A DNA stretch of 64,000 bases from assembly GCA_032358165.1 (NCBI GenBank), contig JAALGY010000059.1, forward strand, positions 62,001-126,000, read 5' to 3'. The position numbers and the translations under genes are program-made. The notes beneath the pieces are model-generated. The model saw only the letters and a program-made list of their open reading frames with translations. It did not search any database and was not told the origin of the DNA. The DNA comes from Diplosphaera chodatii (Eukaryota; Chlorophyta; Trebouxiophyceae; Prasiolales; Stichococcaceae). Below, piece after piece: positions 1 through 12,600 of the stretch (position 1 is the stretch's first letter; every line of letters begins with the position of its first letter).

Positions 1-3000
1 GCGTATACAACGAGCAGGTCTTCAGGGGTATCGACTACTCCATCGCGCAGGCGGCCCGCTTCGGCATCAGGGTCATCATAGCGCTCACCACGTACTGGGA
101 GGACAACGATGGCCTTGGCAACGTGAGTGCTGCGTTGCCTGTGCACAATGCCAGCACACTGTCCTTGCCTGCATGGCTGCACCCACCCTCAGACCATGGG
201 GACCATGTGACGCCTGCCGGTGTTGAGCATGATAGAGATGCAGCTGGGTAGGAAATGAATTTTCTAATAAGCACCTGGTCACTGACCCCTCTGATCATGC
301 ATGCCACCAGTACATCAAGTGGGCGGGCCTTCAGAACAAGGACCAGTTCTGGAACTCCACGGCTGCCATCGGCTTGTACAAGGACCACATCCGCACGGTG
401 CGTCACTGTATGTGGCAATATGTTGGCTTTATGCTCGTTACATCAGGGCCGGCACAGCAAGCTGTGACCCTGTCGCAATGCCAGCCTGCATTCTGCTTGG
501 ATGCTGCAGTGCCGCCCTATGCTTACGTAGACATCAAATGACAGGCACTGCTTGACTATGTGGTACATGACAAGCTGCACTGATAGAGTGCCAAAGTTGC
601 CGGCCGAGGCACTGCATGTGCCTGGCCTGCACTCCTGGTGCTTGTCAGTGTGGCAGGCCGCACATCTGCCCACCCATCAGCAGGCGGACCAGTGACGATC
701 CTCAAATCATGGCATCTTTCATAAATTTAGGTGTTCAGGTGTCGTATGGTTTTCCCGCAGGTGCTGACGCGGCGCAACGTGTTCAGCGGCAAGCAGTACC
801 TTCAGGACCCTGCGATCCTGGCCTGGGACGTGTTCAACGAGCCTCGCAACCCGCAGGACCAGCAGGTGCCAGGTGCGCAGCCACCAGAGTGACGCTTCAT
901 GTACTTTTGTGCAGCTCAATGAAGGTGGCAACATGGTGCGAACGTCGTTTCCGGCTGCAGCTGCTGCTGCTCAGCCCAGCAGCAGTTCAAGCTGTTGCAT
1001 GCATCGTTCGTGCTGCTGTAATTCACAAGGACAGGACTAGTCTTGAGCCACTGTGAGCCCGAAAGATATCAGACGAAGATGCAGTGCATGTCGGACAGTT
1101 GCCAAGCATGGTCTTGTCATGCTACAGGCAATCCTGCCCAGACTACCGCCTTCGTCAAGAACATCGCGGAGTACATCAAGAGCGTCGACCCCAACCACCT
1201 TGTGCGTGCTCCTTCGTTCATATATTCACCTAACAATGATGGATCTCCGCGGCGGCATCCTGACATGCGCCCGCTCAGTGAGCAGCCGAGCAGATCCGCG
1301 AGTCGCTCAGCAGATACATGGCATCAGCTGCTGCAGCGCCGTCAGGCCATCTAGCCAGAGGAGAGCAGCACCTTACAGCTTTCTGACTCGTCGTCCGTGT
1401 CTTCTGCAGGTGACGACCGGCGAGGAGGGCTTCTGGCCGGAGGGCAGCCTGTGGGCGCCCTTCAACCCGTGGGCCTCGGCGCTGCCCCGCAACTGGAGCT
1501 ACGGCACGGGGCAGGACTTCAGCGCGCAGCACGGCCTGGACGCCATCGACTTTGCCGTCATGCACCTGTGGCCCGACAATTGGGCCGTGCTGTATGGTAT
1601 GTCCACTTGCTGATGTACACATGTATACAAGAGCGTGTTGGTGAATGAGAGTAGCTCCTGAAAAGCCACGACAGGGCGACACTTCACAGCAGGCATGTAG
1701 TCACGCATGCTCGCTTTGAAGTTGTGGTGTTTCGGCTATGCAGTTCAGCTCAAATATGCCCGACAACGGGCCGCTGAGGCTAATATGAAGCCTGGATGTT
1801 TTTGTGATTGCACCCCATATGTGCATGCAGACACTGGGTTCCCGGCGCGCTGGATCGAGGGCCACACCCTGGCGGCCGCCGCCCTGGGCAAGCCGCTGCT
1901 GCTGGAGGAGTTTGGGCAGATCGCCACGGGCAACGCCGCCAACCTGACGGCCGTACGCGACCCGATATACAGGTGCTCGCACATCCAAAAGATGCTCAGA
2001 ACCTCCATTGGACACAGTCGTTGTTTGCTGTACTGGCATGCTGTGACAGTCATTCTAACAGCCTGCGCCCAGGAGTCATGTGGGCCTGTCAGCAGGTTGT
2101 AGTGATCATATGGGCTCAGGCATCATGTGACCCTCGGTCGCAAGTGCATATCCTCAGAATGGTGTGCGATTCCGCTGACCTGCAGGACTGCTTACGGCGC
2201 GGTGGCGGACAGCCTGGCTGCGGACCGGCCGCTGCGGGGCGCCCTGTTCTGGGAGTGGAAGGCGGATGCCGGAAGCCGCGGCGAGCGGGCCATCGCAATC
2301 GGCGATACCGCCTGGGAGTGCGGTTCTCAGCCTTTGGCCAACCCATTGTTCCAGCGGCAGCTGCTGGCCCAGAGAAGGACGTACCTTGTCGGCACGCAAC
2401 CGTGATGATGCTGTTGAAGCTGGTCTACACCATCAGTCACGTCCTCTCGCTTCTGTGCTGCAGCCTGGTGCGGCAGAACGGGCTGCAGACAAAGCAAAAG
2501 AACAGCGCAGCTACAGCCGTCCCCGGCTGCATCCCAGTCCTGGCTGCTGCCGGCCCCACCGCCCCTGCCGCCCCTCCACCGGCCGCTGCTGCCCCAGCGC
2601 AGACACCAGCGCCGGCGCCAGCGCCTGCGGCTGTCCCCCTGTCCCCGCCGCTGGCGCTGGCGCCAAAACCCGCGCTTGCGCCGCCCCTACCGCCACCAGT
2701 GAAGGTGTGCCGATGTCCGCTGCATGATATGCAAGACTTGGAGGTGTCAGAAAGCACACACCCCGGAACGAACAACATGTGACTGTGCCTTCCCCGCCCT
2801 ACAGGTCCCTGCCACCGTCAAGTCGCCCCCACCCACAGCGCTGCAGACCCCGCAGGTCTCAGCTGCATTGTTGTCGCCGCCAGCGCCGCTGCTCATACCT
2901 GCAGCCGCGCCGGCGCCTCAGCTGCAGGCGCCGCTGCTGGCACCGGCCCCCGAGCCACCCGTCCCCAGCGGCCTCGCAGCGCTGCTGCAGCTGCCGGCCC

Positions 3001-3357
3001 TGCTGCACGCGCCGGCGCCCGAGGCGGGGCAGCCGCCGGCGGCGCCTGTTTTCCTGCCCGCGCCGCCGCCGCCGCAGATCCCTCTGGAGGTGCGGTGTCG
3101 TCTCACGGGACGTGTGTCAGGGACTGATGTGTTGTGTTGTGATTGGTGAGAGCGCTACTGCCAAGTTTGCGTCTTGCGTTTTGCATTTGGTGTGAGCATT
3201 GGCTAAAGTTGTGGCTTCGGGCATGCCAAGCTTCAAGCCATGCATGGGTGTGTGCTCGCAGGTCAACCCGCTGGCGCTCGCCACAGCGCCGGGCGAGGCC
3301 GACGCGGGCGGCCCTGTGCTGACGCAGGGCATCGCCGCCGACTCCTCTGGGAACTGA
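1..3357 (+). CDS. Endo-beta-1,4-mannanase (GH5_7), copy 1, 5' end missing
   Basis: This is a plant-type endo-beta-mannanase, predicted to cut internal beta-1,4-mannosyl bonds in cell-wall mannans outside the cell. The visible exons are 1-122, 311-397, 761-872, 1128-1201, 1410-1596, 1831-1972, 2186-2317, 2506-2704, 2805-3089 and 3262-3357, and they join in phase throughout. The sequence shows the GH5 acid/base motif FNEPRNPQ, the TTGEEGFW block and the nucleophile motif LLLEEFG. After the catalytic domain, which ends near IAIGDTAWE, comes a Pro/Ala-rich tail of about 170 residues ending in GGPVLTQGIAADSSGN. The signal peptide and N-terminal exons lie left of the window. It is head-to-tail with two paralogues (4025-8615 and 9622-14352). 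The splice acceptor at 2505 is the least certain junction; I chose it because it keeps the phase. Confidence 0.9.
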
Positions 3358-4024
3358 AGCACCTGCAGCTGCAGCTGCCCATGCAGCAGCCAACACAGAA
3401 AACCTGCTAGTCAATTGCGGCGCAGCACTGCCTACTAGTATATATGGCACAAGCAACAATGTAGAGTGTAGCCAATGAACCAGGGGCTTTGGTAGGGAAG
3501 TAGGCAGCGAAGCCGTGGCAGGGTAGTAACGCCGCACTTGTTAGATGGTCCTGCTGCTGCAGCAGTATGACTGATACTTTCCTTGAAAAGCACTCCAGTC
3601 TTGGTCTTTAATTTTGGGTGTCAGCAGCAATCTGCAATTCTCTGTCCGAACCGATGTGTTCAGTACATATGAATCGAGGGGTGTGCGCATCCCACATAGA
3701 TGCCGCCAGTGGCAGCTTATTTGGCAGTGCAGACATGGGCAACGGTATGCTGTCATGATATTTGTAACACGTGTCCCGGATGGTGAGCTGGGATCATTCG
3801 TCCCAGGCCTGGCTACTGACAAGAGGCCAACACATGATGCACGAGGTCGTTCAGTCAACCCACCATTGTCAATAATATAATAGTGGCAGCTAGCCGTCCT
3901 GAGACAATATTTTCGTGTTTGCTGCCTGGCTGCAGTTGATGGATAACTAGCAGAGCACAAGTGTGGTGCTATGACATGTTAGCAGCGCTGGAGTGACCTG
4001 CACAGCGACAGCTGGACCAGGGAG
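3358..4024. other. Intergenic spacer between mannanase copies 1 and 2
   Basis: No coding pattern with splice continuity was found on either strand. It must hold the 3' UTR of copy 1 and the promoter and 5' UTR of copy 2. It is less GC-rich than the flanking exons. Confidence 0.6.
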
Positions 4025-7000
4025 ATGCCTTGCAGCTGGCAGATTTCGCTGCTGTACACCAGCATCTTTGCCGCCGTACATTTTGCCAGCGGTCAGAAGA
4101 CGGCAGGTGATAATGCAGAGCGATCGTGGTGCCGAGGTCTTTGACTCTGCCAACTCCATCAAGCGAAGGCACTGTACAGGCTTCGATCCAGCAGCTGATC
4201 AGCAGTGGTTACTGGTCCACGCACGGTCGTGTCTTGAGCACATGCAGTGATATTGTGGACACTGCACCTGTCCACTGCATACAAATCATCAGCATTCAGT
4301 GCCTCTGGGCATAGTAGGAATGGACCAACATACGTAGCCAGCGGTGCATAGTAGGGTATCATGGGTAAGCCGTGCCCAAGGTGCTAGCTCAGACGCTGGC
4401 TGGTGCACAGTCAAGGGTCTGTTTGGGTGCACGTTCATCATTAATAGTGACGACCCATCTGGCGTGGTCAAACGTCCTATGCTCGCCAGTCACGGTGGGT
4501 GCTGCACCAGTAGTGCAGCAAGCACAGACAAGCAAGCCCAGCAGAGAGGGGCTGTGCATGTGTATCTTGCGGCTTATTACGCTTGCTGATCGGGTGCTAC
4601 CCTATATACCTCTCCATGTCGCATGTGCCGCAGCCGCACCGCCAGGGCAGATTGTGGTGCCGGGCTTCCAGCGCCTGACGGCAGACCATCCGCTGCTGCC
4701 ACAGTTTGTGCCGGGACCTGCAACGCTGCAGCAGGTACTTATGAGTGATATGCTGCCGATGCCTCCATGTCAGACTTCAGCCTGCAGTGCTACAGCCCCA
4801 GCCGTAGGGCATGCAACAAGCCATACCTGCTGTACCGGCTGTCACGCCATGAGCAGCTACATGATGTGCCAACCTGACGTACATGTGTACTACTGGCAGG
4901 CTGTGCTGCTCATCTATAGCCTCTGCGTGGGATCAGCAGCTCACATGTGATCCGGCGTCCTGGTAGTGGCTCTGCAAGGTTGCAGGTTGCTGCTGAGACA
5001 CTGTGTGCTTTACCTTTGCAGGCCCCGTCGACTGCCGGCAGGCCTCGCGGCCTGGTGCGGGTGGCTGGCACCACCTTCGTGGATGACGCCTGCCGCGAGT
5101 GGCTACCTGCTGGCTGGAACTCGTGCGCCCCACCAGACTGCAACGATGTGCCGTGATCAACAGGGGCCATGTGTCTGCACGGACAGCTGAAACTGCCTCA
5201 AAATTGGATTGCAGCTGCATTCGAGCAAGCCAGCTCGCTCCTCTGGCTGTGATCTAGACGGCTGTGCGCAAGGTACGTAGGTGGCAGCAGCTCAAGGCTA
5301 CTAAAGGATACTGGGACTATTGCTGCCGCAACCTCTCACACCGCTGCCTTCGTGCCACACGCAGGTACAACGACCTGCTGCTGGCGGGAACGCAAGTCCG
5401 GGGCAGCGGCCCCGCAGCGCTCGCCGGCCGCAGCAACGCCGTCATCAGGCGATTCAGCGAGGCGAGGGCTGCCGGGCTGAACGTGGTCCGCTTCTTCGCA
5501 TCCAGCGGGGAGGGACTGGGTCGGGGCCTGGAGACAAGCAGAGGTGTGAACCTGGTGTGCTGCTGGACCCGCCTGAATGTTGTTGGCTCTTGGCGTGCCC
5601 TGCAGTGAGGCAACCAGTGCCAGATTTCAGGCAGACCCGCTCTTGCAGGAGCACTGGCATACAACTGGCTGCCTTTGCTGATGCCTGCGGCAGAATGCAG
5701 TATTGGTGTAGCAGGAGGTCATCACTTGGACAGCGGTGAAGCTAGCATTTGCCGCGTGTCTCGCTTTGCAATGCGTACCCTGACGAGGTCACGACATGTG
5801 CGCAGGCGTCTTCAACGAAACGACCTTCCGCGGCATCGACTATGTGCTTGCGCAAGCTGGGCGCTACGGCATCAAGGCCATCGTGACGCTCAACAACTTT
5901 TGGGAGATGCACGACAGCGTTGGCAACGTGCGACGTCACCCCCCTCGTACACATGGCATCTGCCTGTCTGCGCTGTCCGGCACTCTGGCTGCCAGCACTT
6001 CTGCGCATCACACTGTGCACTGTGCCAGCCCCACAGTTGAGCACTGCTTGCAGCTGCTTGTCTCTGCGCCTCAGCATGCAACGGACGGCAGCGTCTCATT
6101 GCATCTTAAGACTGCCAACACATATGCCAGCACTTGATGCTGCAGGCAGACTCATGTGTGTGCTGTGTGACTGCAGTACATCAAGTGGGCCGGCCTGAAG
6201 ACGAAGGACCAGTACTGGACCAGCGACAAGGCCATTGGGTACACCAAGGACCACATCCGCAAGGTGCTACGTGCATGCATATGCATCATTCAGATTATCA
6301 GAGAGATCAGCAGGCTAAGGCGTTTTACGGCTGCACATACAGGGTGCACAGCGCACATGTAGCAAGAAGGCAGTGTTGTACACATGTCTATGCTACAGAT
6401 GCTTGGCGTCACATGCAGATCCTGACGCGGCGCAACCTGTTCAACGGCAACCTGTACGCCAGAGAGCCTGCCATCTTTGCATGGAATGTCATGAACGAGC
6501 CACGCGACCCACAGAGCCAGAAGCCGCCAGGTGACAACGTTGCAGGCAGACGCTCACCCAAAAGCAGTCCCACACGCTCGGCCTCTACAGCCAGCGTCCA
6601 CATCCCTCCCTTGCTGTTGGATGCATGGCTGGGTGATGTCTACTGACTCACTGCGACGAGACATGCCAAACATCTGGTAGCACGCTGGGTGCAGGCTTCC
6701 CAGCAAAGACGACTGCCTACATCCGGACCATCGCCAACCACATCAAGAGCATCGACCCGCACCACCTGGTGAGACATGATGTTCCTGCAGTCATCCAGAA
6801 CAGCGCGCAAAATCTGCGCACGGCAGTGCTCAGCAGCAATGCGACTTTCGTGGACATCCTTTCTCAGCAATGTAGGGAATTCCCACCACAGGTGACGACA
6901 GGCGAGGAGGGTTTCTGGCCCCAGGGCAGCCTGTGGGCGCCCTTCAACCCGTGGGGCCAGGGCGCGCCCAAGGACTGGAGCTACAGCGTAGGGCAGGACT

Positions 7001-8615
7001 TCAGCGCGCACCATGCCATCGTCTCCGTCGACTTTGCCGTCATCCACATGTGGCCCAACAACTGGGCCGAGCTGTACGGTGCGGCAGCGCGTGGGCAGTG
7101 GGCCGTGCAGTCTGTAAAGCATGGTCACCAAGTACCGCTGGCCGGATGCTGCTAGGTGCTAGCACTTCCGGAAACAGCATGAACTGCCGTGTGAATTTTG
7201 CCACGCAGGAGGCTGTGCAGCACTGTAGCATGATAGTGCTTGCTACCAATTGCCAAGTGTCTGCACACTGCTGCAGACCCCGGCTTCCCGGAACGCTGGC
7301 TGGCGGGGCACAACCTGGCGGCCGCAGCCCTGGGCAAGCCGCTGGTGTTGGAGGAGTTTGGCAACATCGCCACCGGCGGCGCCAGGAATCTGACCAAGAC
7401 TCGCGACCCGCTGTACAGGTGGCCATAGTGTGAACTGCTGCACGCTGTGTGATGTGACTTGCAGTGTCTCTGCCTATATGACACCTGAACGCGGATGCCG
7501 CTGCTCAGTCAACAGCAGCCAGGCGTATCAGCAGTCAGCAGTAGTTGTGACCTTGTGATCCTGATAGTATCACACTGCTGAGCTCATCCGTAATATAAAC
7601 TCTCGAAGGACTTGCCATGCTTCCCCTTGCAGGACTGCCTTTGAAGCTGTGAAGGCCAGCCTGATCGCGGGGCGACCGCTGCGGGGGGCGCTCTTCTGGG
7701 AGTGGAAGCCGGACGGCCAGCCGCGGGGCCAGCTGGGCGTGGCCATTGGGGACACCGCCTGGAAGTGAGTACAGCTGCGTCACTTTTACACTTCACGGAA
7801 CACATACTGTCGATGTGTGTGTGACCGTGTGACCATGCGGCTGAATCAGCAGTCTGGGTTGACATCAGATCGATATCACGCACCCCTATTCAGGCAGCTG
7901 CTCTGCACGTCTCATGGCAGACTGCCGACAAGGCACCGCCTCCACTTGATCTCAGGAGACACCGGACAGGCTGTATTGAAATTGCATGCTGACAAACGCG
8001 CCTGCACCCCGTGCAGCCTCATCCGCCACAACGCCAGGCAGGCCAGGGCGCGCAGGGGCAAGGTGGTCCCCGGCTGCATCCCTGTCGGCGCCCGCGCAGC
8101 GGCTGCCCCTTTGCCGTCACAGCATGCTCCGCCGCTAGGCGCCCTGCCGCCGCCGCCGCCGCCGCCCTCGACAGCCCCGCCGCCCCCAGCGCAGCTGCCG
8201 CCGCCGCCGTCGCTGCCGCCGCCGCTGGCGCAGCCGGCAGCGGAGCCGCTGCCGTCTGCTGGGGCGGAGCAGAACGGCGAATATGGTGCAGCCATTGCAC
8301 AGGCGGCGGCCGGGGAGTTTGCGCTGGTATACCCTGGCGCGACGAACCCCGCACTGGGCGGCGCTGCAGCGCAAGGACTCCTGGTAGGCGCTCCTTGTCA
8401 AAACCCTGTAGCTGTCATGGCCAGTGCTCGCAACCGTCAACCCGTTCATCCAAGTGTACGTGGCAGACACGAACCACTGCAGGCCCAGCGACTCAGCGAC
8501 GCTGCTCAATGACTGTGCTGCACTGCACCTACCGCAGGTGGCTCCAGCCGCAGCTGGCCCTGCAGCAGACGGTAGCTCTCCACCTCCCAGCACGGCCGAC
8601 TCAGCTGCAGGGTGA
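4025..8615 (+). CDS. Endo-beta-1,4-mannanase (GH5_7), copy 2, complete
   Basis: Complete secreted mannanase of 574 predicted residues in 13 exons: 4025-4106, 4634-4734, 5022-5122, 5365-5543, 5806-5927, 6177-6263, 6419-6530, 6695-6768, 6892-7078, 7277-7418, 7633-7764, 8056-8383 and 8538-8615. The start is the ATG that opens a signal peptide (MPCSWQISLLYTSIFAAVHF). The GH5 domain runs from about GLVRVAGTTFV to IGDTAWK. The acid/base glutamate is in MNEPRDPQ and the nucleophile in LVLEEFG. The C-terminal tail is Pro/Ala-rich (a run of seven prolines near 8148-8168) and may be a hydroxyproline-rich wall linker. Unlike copies 1 and 3, the tail lacks the GGPVL(T/I)QG ending. The catalytic exons have the same lengths and phases as copy 1, so the array arose by tandem duplication of an intron-rich gene. 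Confidence 0.92.
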
Positions 8616-9621
8616 TCTGTGGGGCAAGACCTGTCATGAAAGGGGAAATGCAATTCATCTAAATGCTGCGCTGCAATCAAGCTGACGTTTGATGTGGCAC
8701 ACCGGTGATGTCACTCAGAACTGATATATGTGCACTGGCGTGCGCTTGACACATTGCTATACCTGCTGGCAATCAACAGTCGACCCTGTACACTCTGCAT
8801 GGTGTGCTGCTTTGCTGTTGCCTTGTCATGAGGTTGTTTGTGCTTTCGTTTGCTTCATTTGATTTTTAGCAACAGTGCTCTGATGCCGGCGCCATCGGCA
8901 GGGCGGCAAGTGTCAGGTCTCAGGGTCGTTCAAATCAGGCGAGGGCATGGTGCTGAATCCACTCCAGCTGGTTGTGATGACATCCCCTTGAAAGCTAGCC
9001 ATCAGCAGGCTACGCTAGCTATCATGATGATCACCACTGCATCCGATCAATCCGAGGGCACTGAGAGCGGTGATGACGCACGATTGTGAAATAGCAACCC
9101 AGCTTGTGATCTTTTGAGGCGAAGGCAACCCCGCAGCTGTTCATGTTCAGCACATGCATGCTGCAGGGGAGCGAGCAAGGCACGCAGTGCGTGCATGGAC
9201 AGCTGCACTTATGCATCAGGATGGCACCCAGGTCCAAGATCTGAGGATCGGATCCGCCGATGACATCACTCAACCTTTCCTCGGCATCAAGACGTACGTG
9301 GGCAGACAACTCTCTCGGTAGCACGCTGCCAGGCTGGTGCAGAACACAGTAGGCCCGCCGCCATGGTATTCGGCGGGGCAGCTGCCTGCACGCCTGTTGC
9401 AGCCACAGCCGAGTCAGCAAGCAGCACCGACAGCTGGAACGTGACTTGCATTAAAGCATCCCCAGTTATAGGACGCTTCCATTCTGCATTTTTTGCGGCT
9501 GGGTTGACGGCGTAACTGGTGCACACTGCTGCACATCCTCGCAGCAGCTGCAATTGCCACTGTCACTGCTCTGCTGCCGCCGCAGCGTCGCACCTACGGC
9601 GGCCAGTTGCAAGTCGACAGC
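8616..9621. other. Intergenic spacer between mannanase copies 2 and 3
   Basis: About 1 kb with no supported exon. It probably holds the 3' UTR of copy 2 and the promoter of copy 3. Short open frames here show no family resemblance and no matching splice sites. Confidence 0.55.
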
Positions 9622-12600
9622 ATGGCTGCCGACCGCCTGCTGGCGGTCTTGTGCTGTGCAGCTTTCTGTTGGATCTCCAGGGGCAGTCAGCTGCCACAGC
9701 AGGTGACAGCTGTGAGCGTGGCAGTTGCTCGGCTGTCACCTGCCAGTTTGCACTTCACGCAGTCATGGCATGCCGGCCTGTGCATGTGCTGCACCAGTGG
9801 TACCAAGGAATAACGTTCGCGACACACAGCAAGCATCGCGTGCTGCTGCTGCATGAAAGTTCCCTTGTATTTGCGCAGGGCCTGCGCCGGGACATGTGCC
9901 GGTGCCGCCGTTCAGGATGCCCAGCGGTGTGCCGCCGCTGCCGGCAACCGTGCCGGGACCTGCACCCCTCACCCAGGTGCCTGCCTGAACTCATCCAGGG
10001 GGCCAGCCCACGTGCTGACGTCAGCGACAGCTGACATGGCGCAGCCGCGGCATACAAGCGTGCCTCCCTGCCTGTGCAACAGCTGCTACATCAGCATCTG
10101 CTGCTGCACACCATGCTTATGGCATGGGTCCATAGAGGCGCAGGGGCGCCGACCCCTGCTGTTGGCATGTCTGCAGGCGGGCCCCGCTGCTGCTGGCAGG
10201 CCGCCAGGCATCGTCCGCGTGTCCGGCCTCAAGTTCGTGCACGACGACTGCACCGAGTACCTGCCCAATGGGTGGAACACGTGAGCAAAGGAGCACGTCA
10301 CCCAATGCTGCATGAACTCTGAAAACTTGCATTGTGCCTCTTGCCATGTCAACAACGGCAACCGCTTCCGTCGCCCACTCGCTCCCTGCATCAGAGATCT
10401 ACTGCACACAGTTGGCGTTGAGACAACAGCCTTCTGACAGGTACAACGACCTGATGCGGGCGGGGTCCAAGGCGACCGGCGGCGGCCCTGCAGCGCTGCA
10501 CGGCGCGCCCGACTTCGTGACGACGCGCTTCGGCCAGGCGCGAGCCGCGGGGCTCAACCTCGTGCGCATGTTCGCCACGCAGGGCGACAACGGCACCAAC
10601 CTGGCGCTGGAGCCCCTCCGAGGTGTGCTTGAAACTGGCAGGGCTAGCGTGAACCCCACATTCCTCACATCGACCGCACTGGATGGTAGCATCAGGGCAG
10701 CAGGCATTGGCATCAGCACCGGCATCTGAGATACGATGCCAGTCAGCGTAAGGAAGACTGCTGCTGTGCAGGCGTCTACGACGAAAGGGTGTTCAGGGGC
10801 CTGGACTATGTCATTGCGCAGGCGGCCCGCTTCGGCATCAAGGTCATCATCGCCCTCAACAACTACTGGGAGAACAGCGACAGCGTCGGCAATGTGAGCA
10901 GAACAGCTGGGAGCTGTCACTTGGGATGCCGACACCGGCCGCAAATCCACTCGCAGCGTCTGTCAAGCTACATGCTGCACAATACATTGCAGCTGTATCT
11001 GCGCATGGCGAGCTAGCTCAGCCCAAAAGTTGCACCAGCACCATGCGCTGGCAGTATAGGTTCAGTTGCTATTGTTGTTGCTTCAGCACGAGGCCCCCCT
11101 TTCTCCACCAAAGCACTGGTGTCTCCACACGCAGTACATCAAGTGGGCAAGAGTGCAGACCAAAGACCAGTACTGGAACGACAGCGCGGCCATCAACTTC
11201 ACAACAGCGCACATCCACAAGGCGCGTGATGGTATCAGCGGGTGTGCTGCGATACGCCAGAAGTGCAGTGACCAGGCCATAGGGCAGCAGCTGCATGCAT
11301 GCTGTTGCTATGTCATAGTATGCGTGCACTACTGCTGACAGCCTGTAGGTCTGACGCTCACAAGGAAGTTGAGCAATCAAGGTGACAGCAGCAAAGACGC
11401 TCTGACGTGGGCCGATGCTGACTGAATGTGGCTGCAGATCCTGACCCGCAAGAACGTCTTCAACGGCAATGTGTACACCCATGAGCCTGCCATCTTCGCG
11501 TGTGCGCTCCCGTTCAAATGTGTATGCCTTGCACTTGAGCAGAAATTGCAACCGCACAGCATGGTTAGCAGAAGGCAGTGCATCTGTTGGTATATATGGT
11601 GTTGGGGGGATGCAGTTGTCAGGCGGCAGTAGTGCATTGCAGCTGCCCAACTAGCAAACAGGACCTTTTCCACCACTCAGCTTACAGGTGCTCCTGCAGG
11701 GAACGTGCTGAACGAGCCGCGCAACCCGCAGTCCTCCGCTGCGCCAGGTGTGTACGCTTCATGTAGCATGGTGCAGGTACCATTGCGCGTCTGTGTATGA
11801 CTTCAGCCGTTTCAGCAGGCGCAACAGTTGATATGTTCATTCTGGAGCACCAAGGGCAGGCTGCTGGTCAACTGCGACATACAGTGCAGCCCTGCCACCT
11901 GATATGTACAGGTCCGCTGCCAGACACACCTGCCGTCGTGCAGGCTTCCCCGAGGAGACAACCGCGTACATCAATACCATCGCAAGCTACATCAAGAGCG
12001 TCGACCCCTGGCACCTGGTGAGATGCTCGTCAGCTGAAAAGGAACTGTATGTATGTGTGATGCTGCTGCATCGGCCAGTCTGATGCATGCAGTTGGATTT
12101 GCAGCAGACCATCCGGTGATGGCATGTGACGCCTCAGCATCAGCAGTGTGATTGATCATTGTATGACCCGCCAATTGCGGTGCGCAGGTAACGACCGGCG
12201 AGGAGGGGTTCTGGGCAAAGGGCAGCCTGTGGGCGCCGTTCAACCCGTGGGGGCGGGGCACGCCGCACGACTGGGCCGGCGGCACCGGGCAGGACTTCAG
12301 CGCGCAGCACGGCCTGCCGGCCATCGACTTTGCCGACATGCACCTGTGGCCCGACAACTGGCAGCAGCTGGACGGTACGCCCTGAGCAGTCACACGCACA
12401 CCCTTCTGACGTCGGTCCCCAAACATGATGTTTATATGAATGTATGTATCAGCAGGCCTGCTGTGCGCACATGGTGCTTGCACAGCGCTGACCATGGCAC
12501 ACTATCAGCAGCAGCATCAAGGCTGTTGCAGGAGGTACCGTCACGGTACCTCAACGGGTGACATGTGACGCTGCTGCCTGTGTTCAGTGCGCATCTACTG

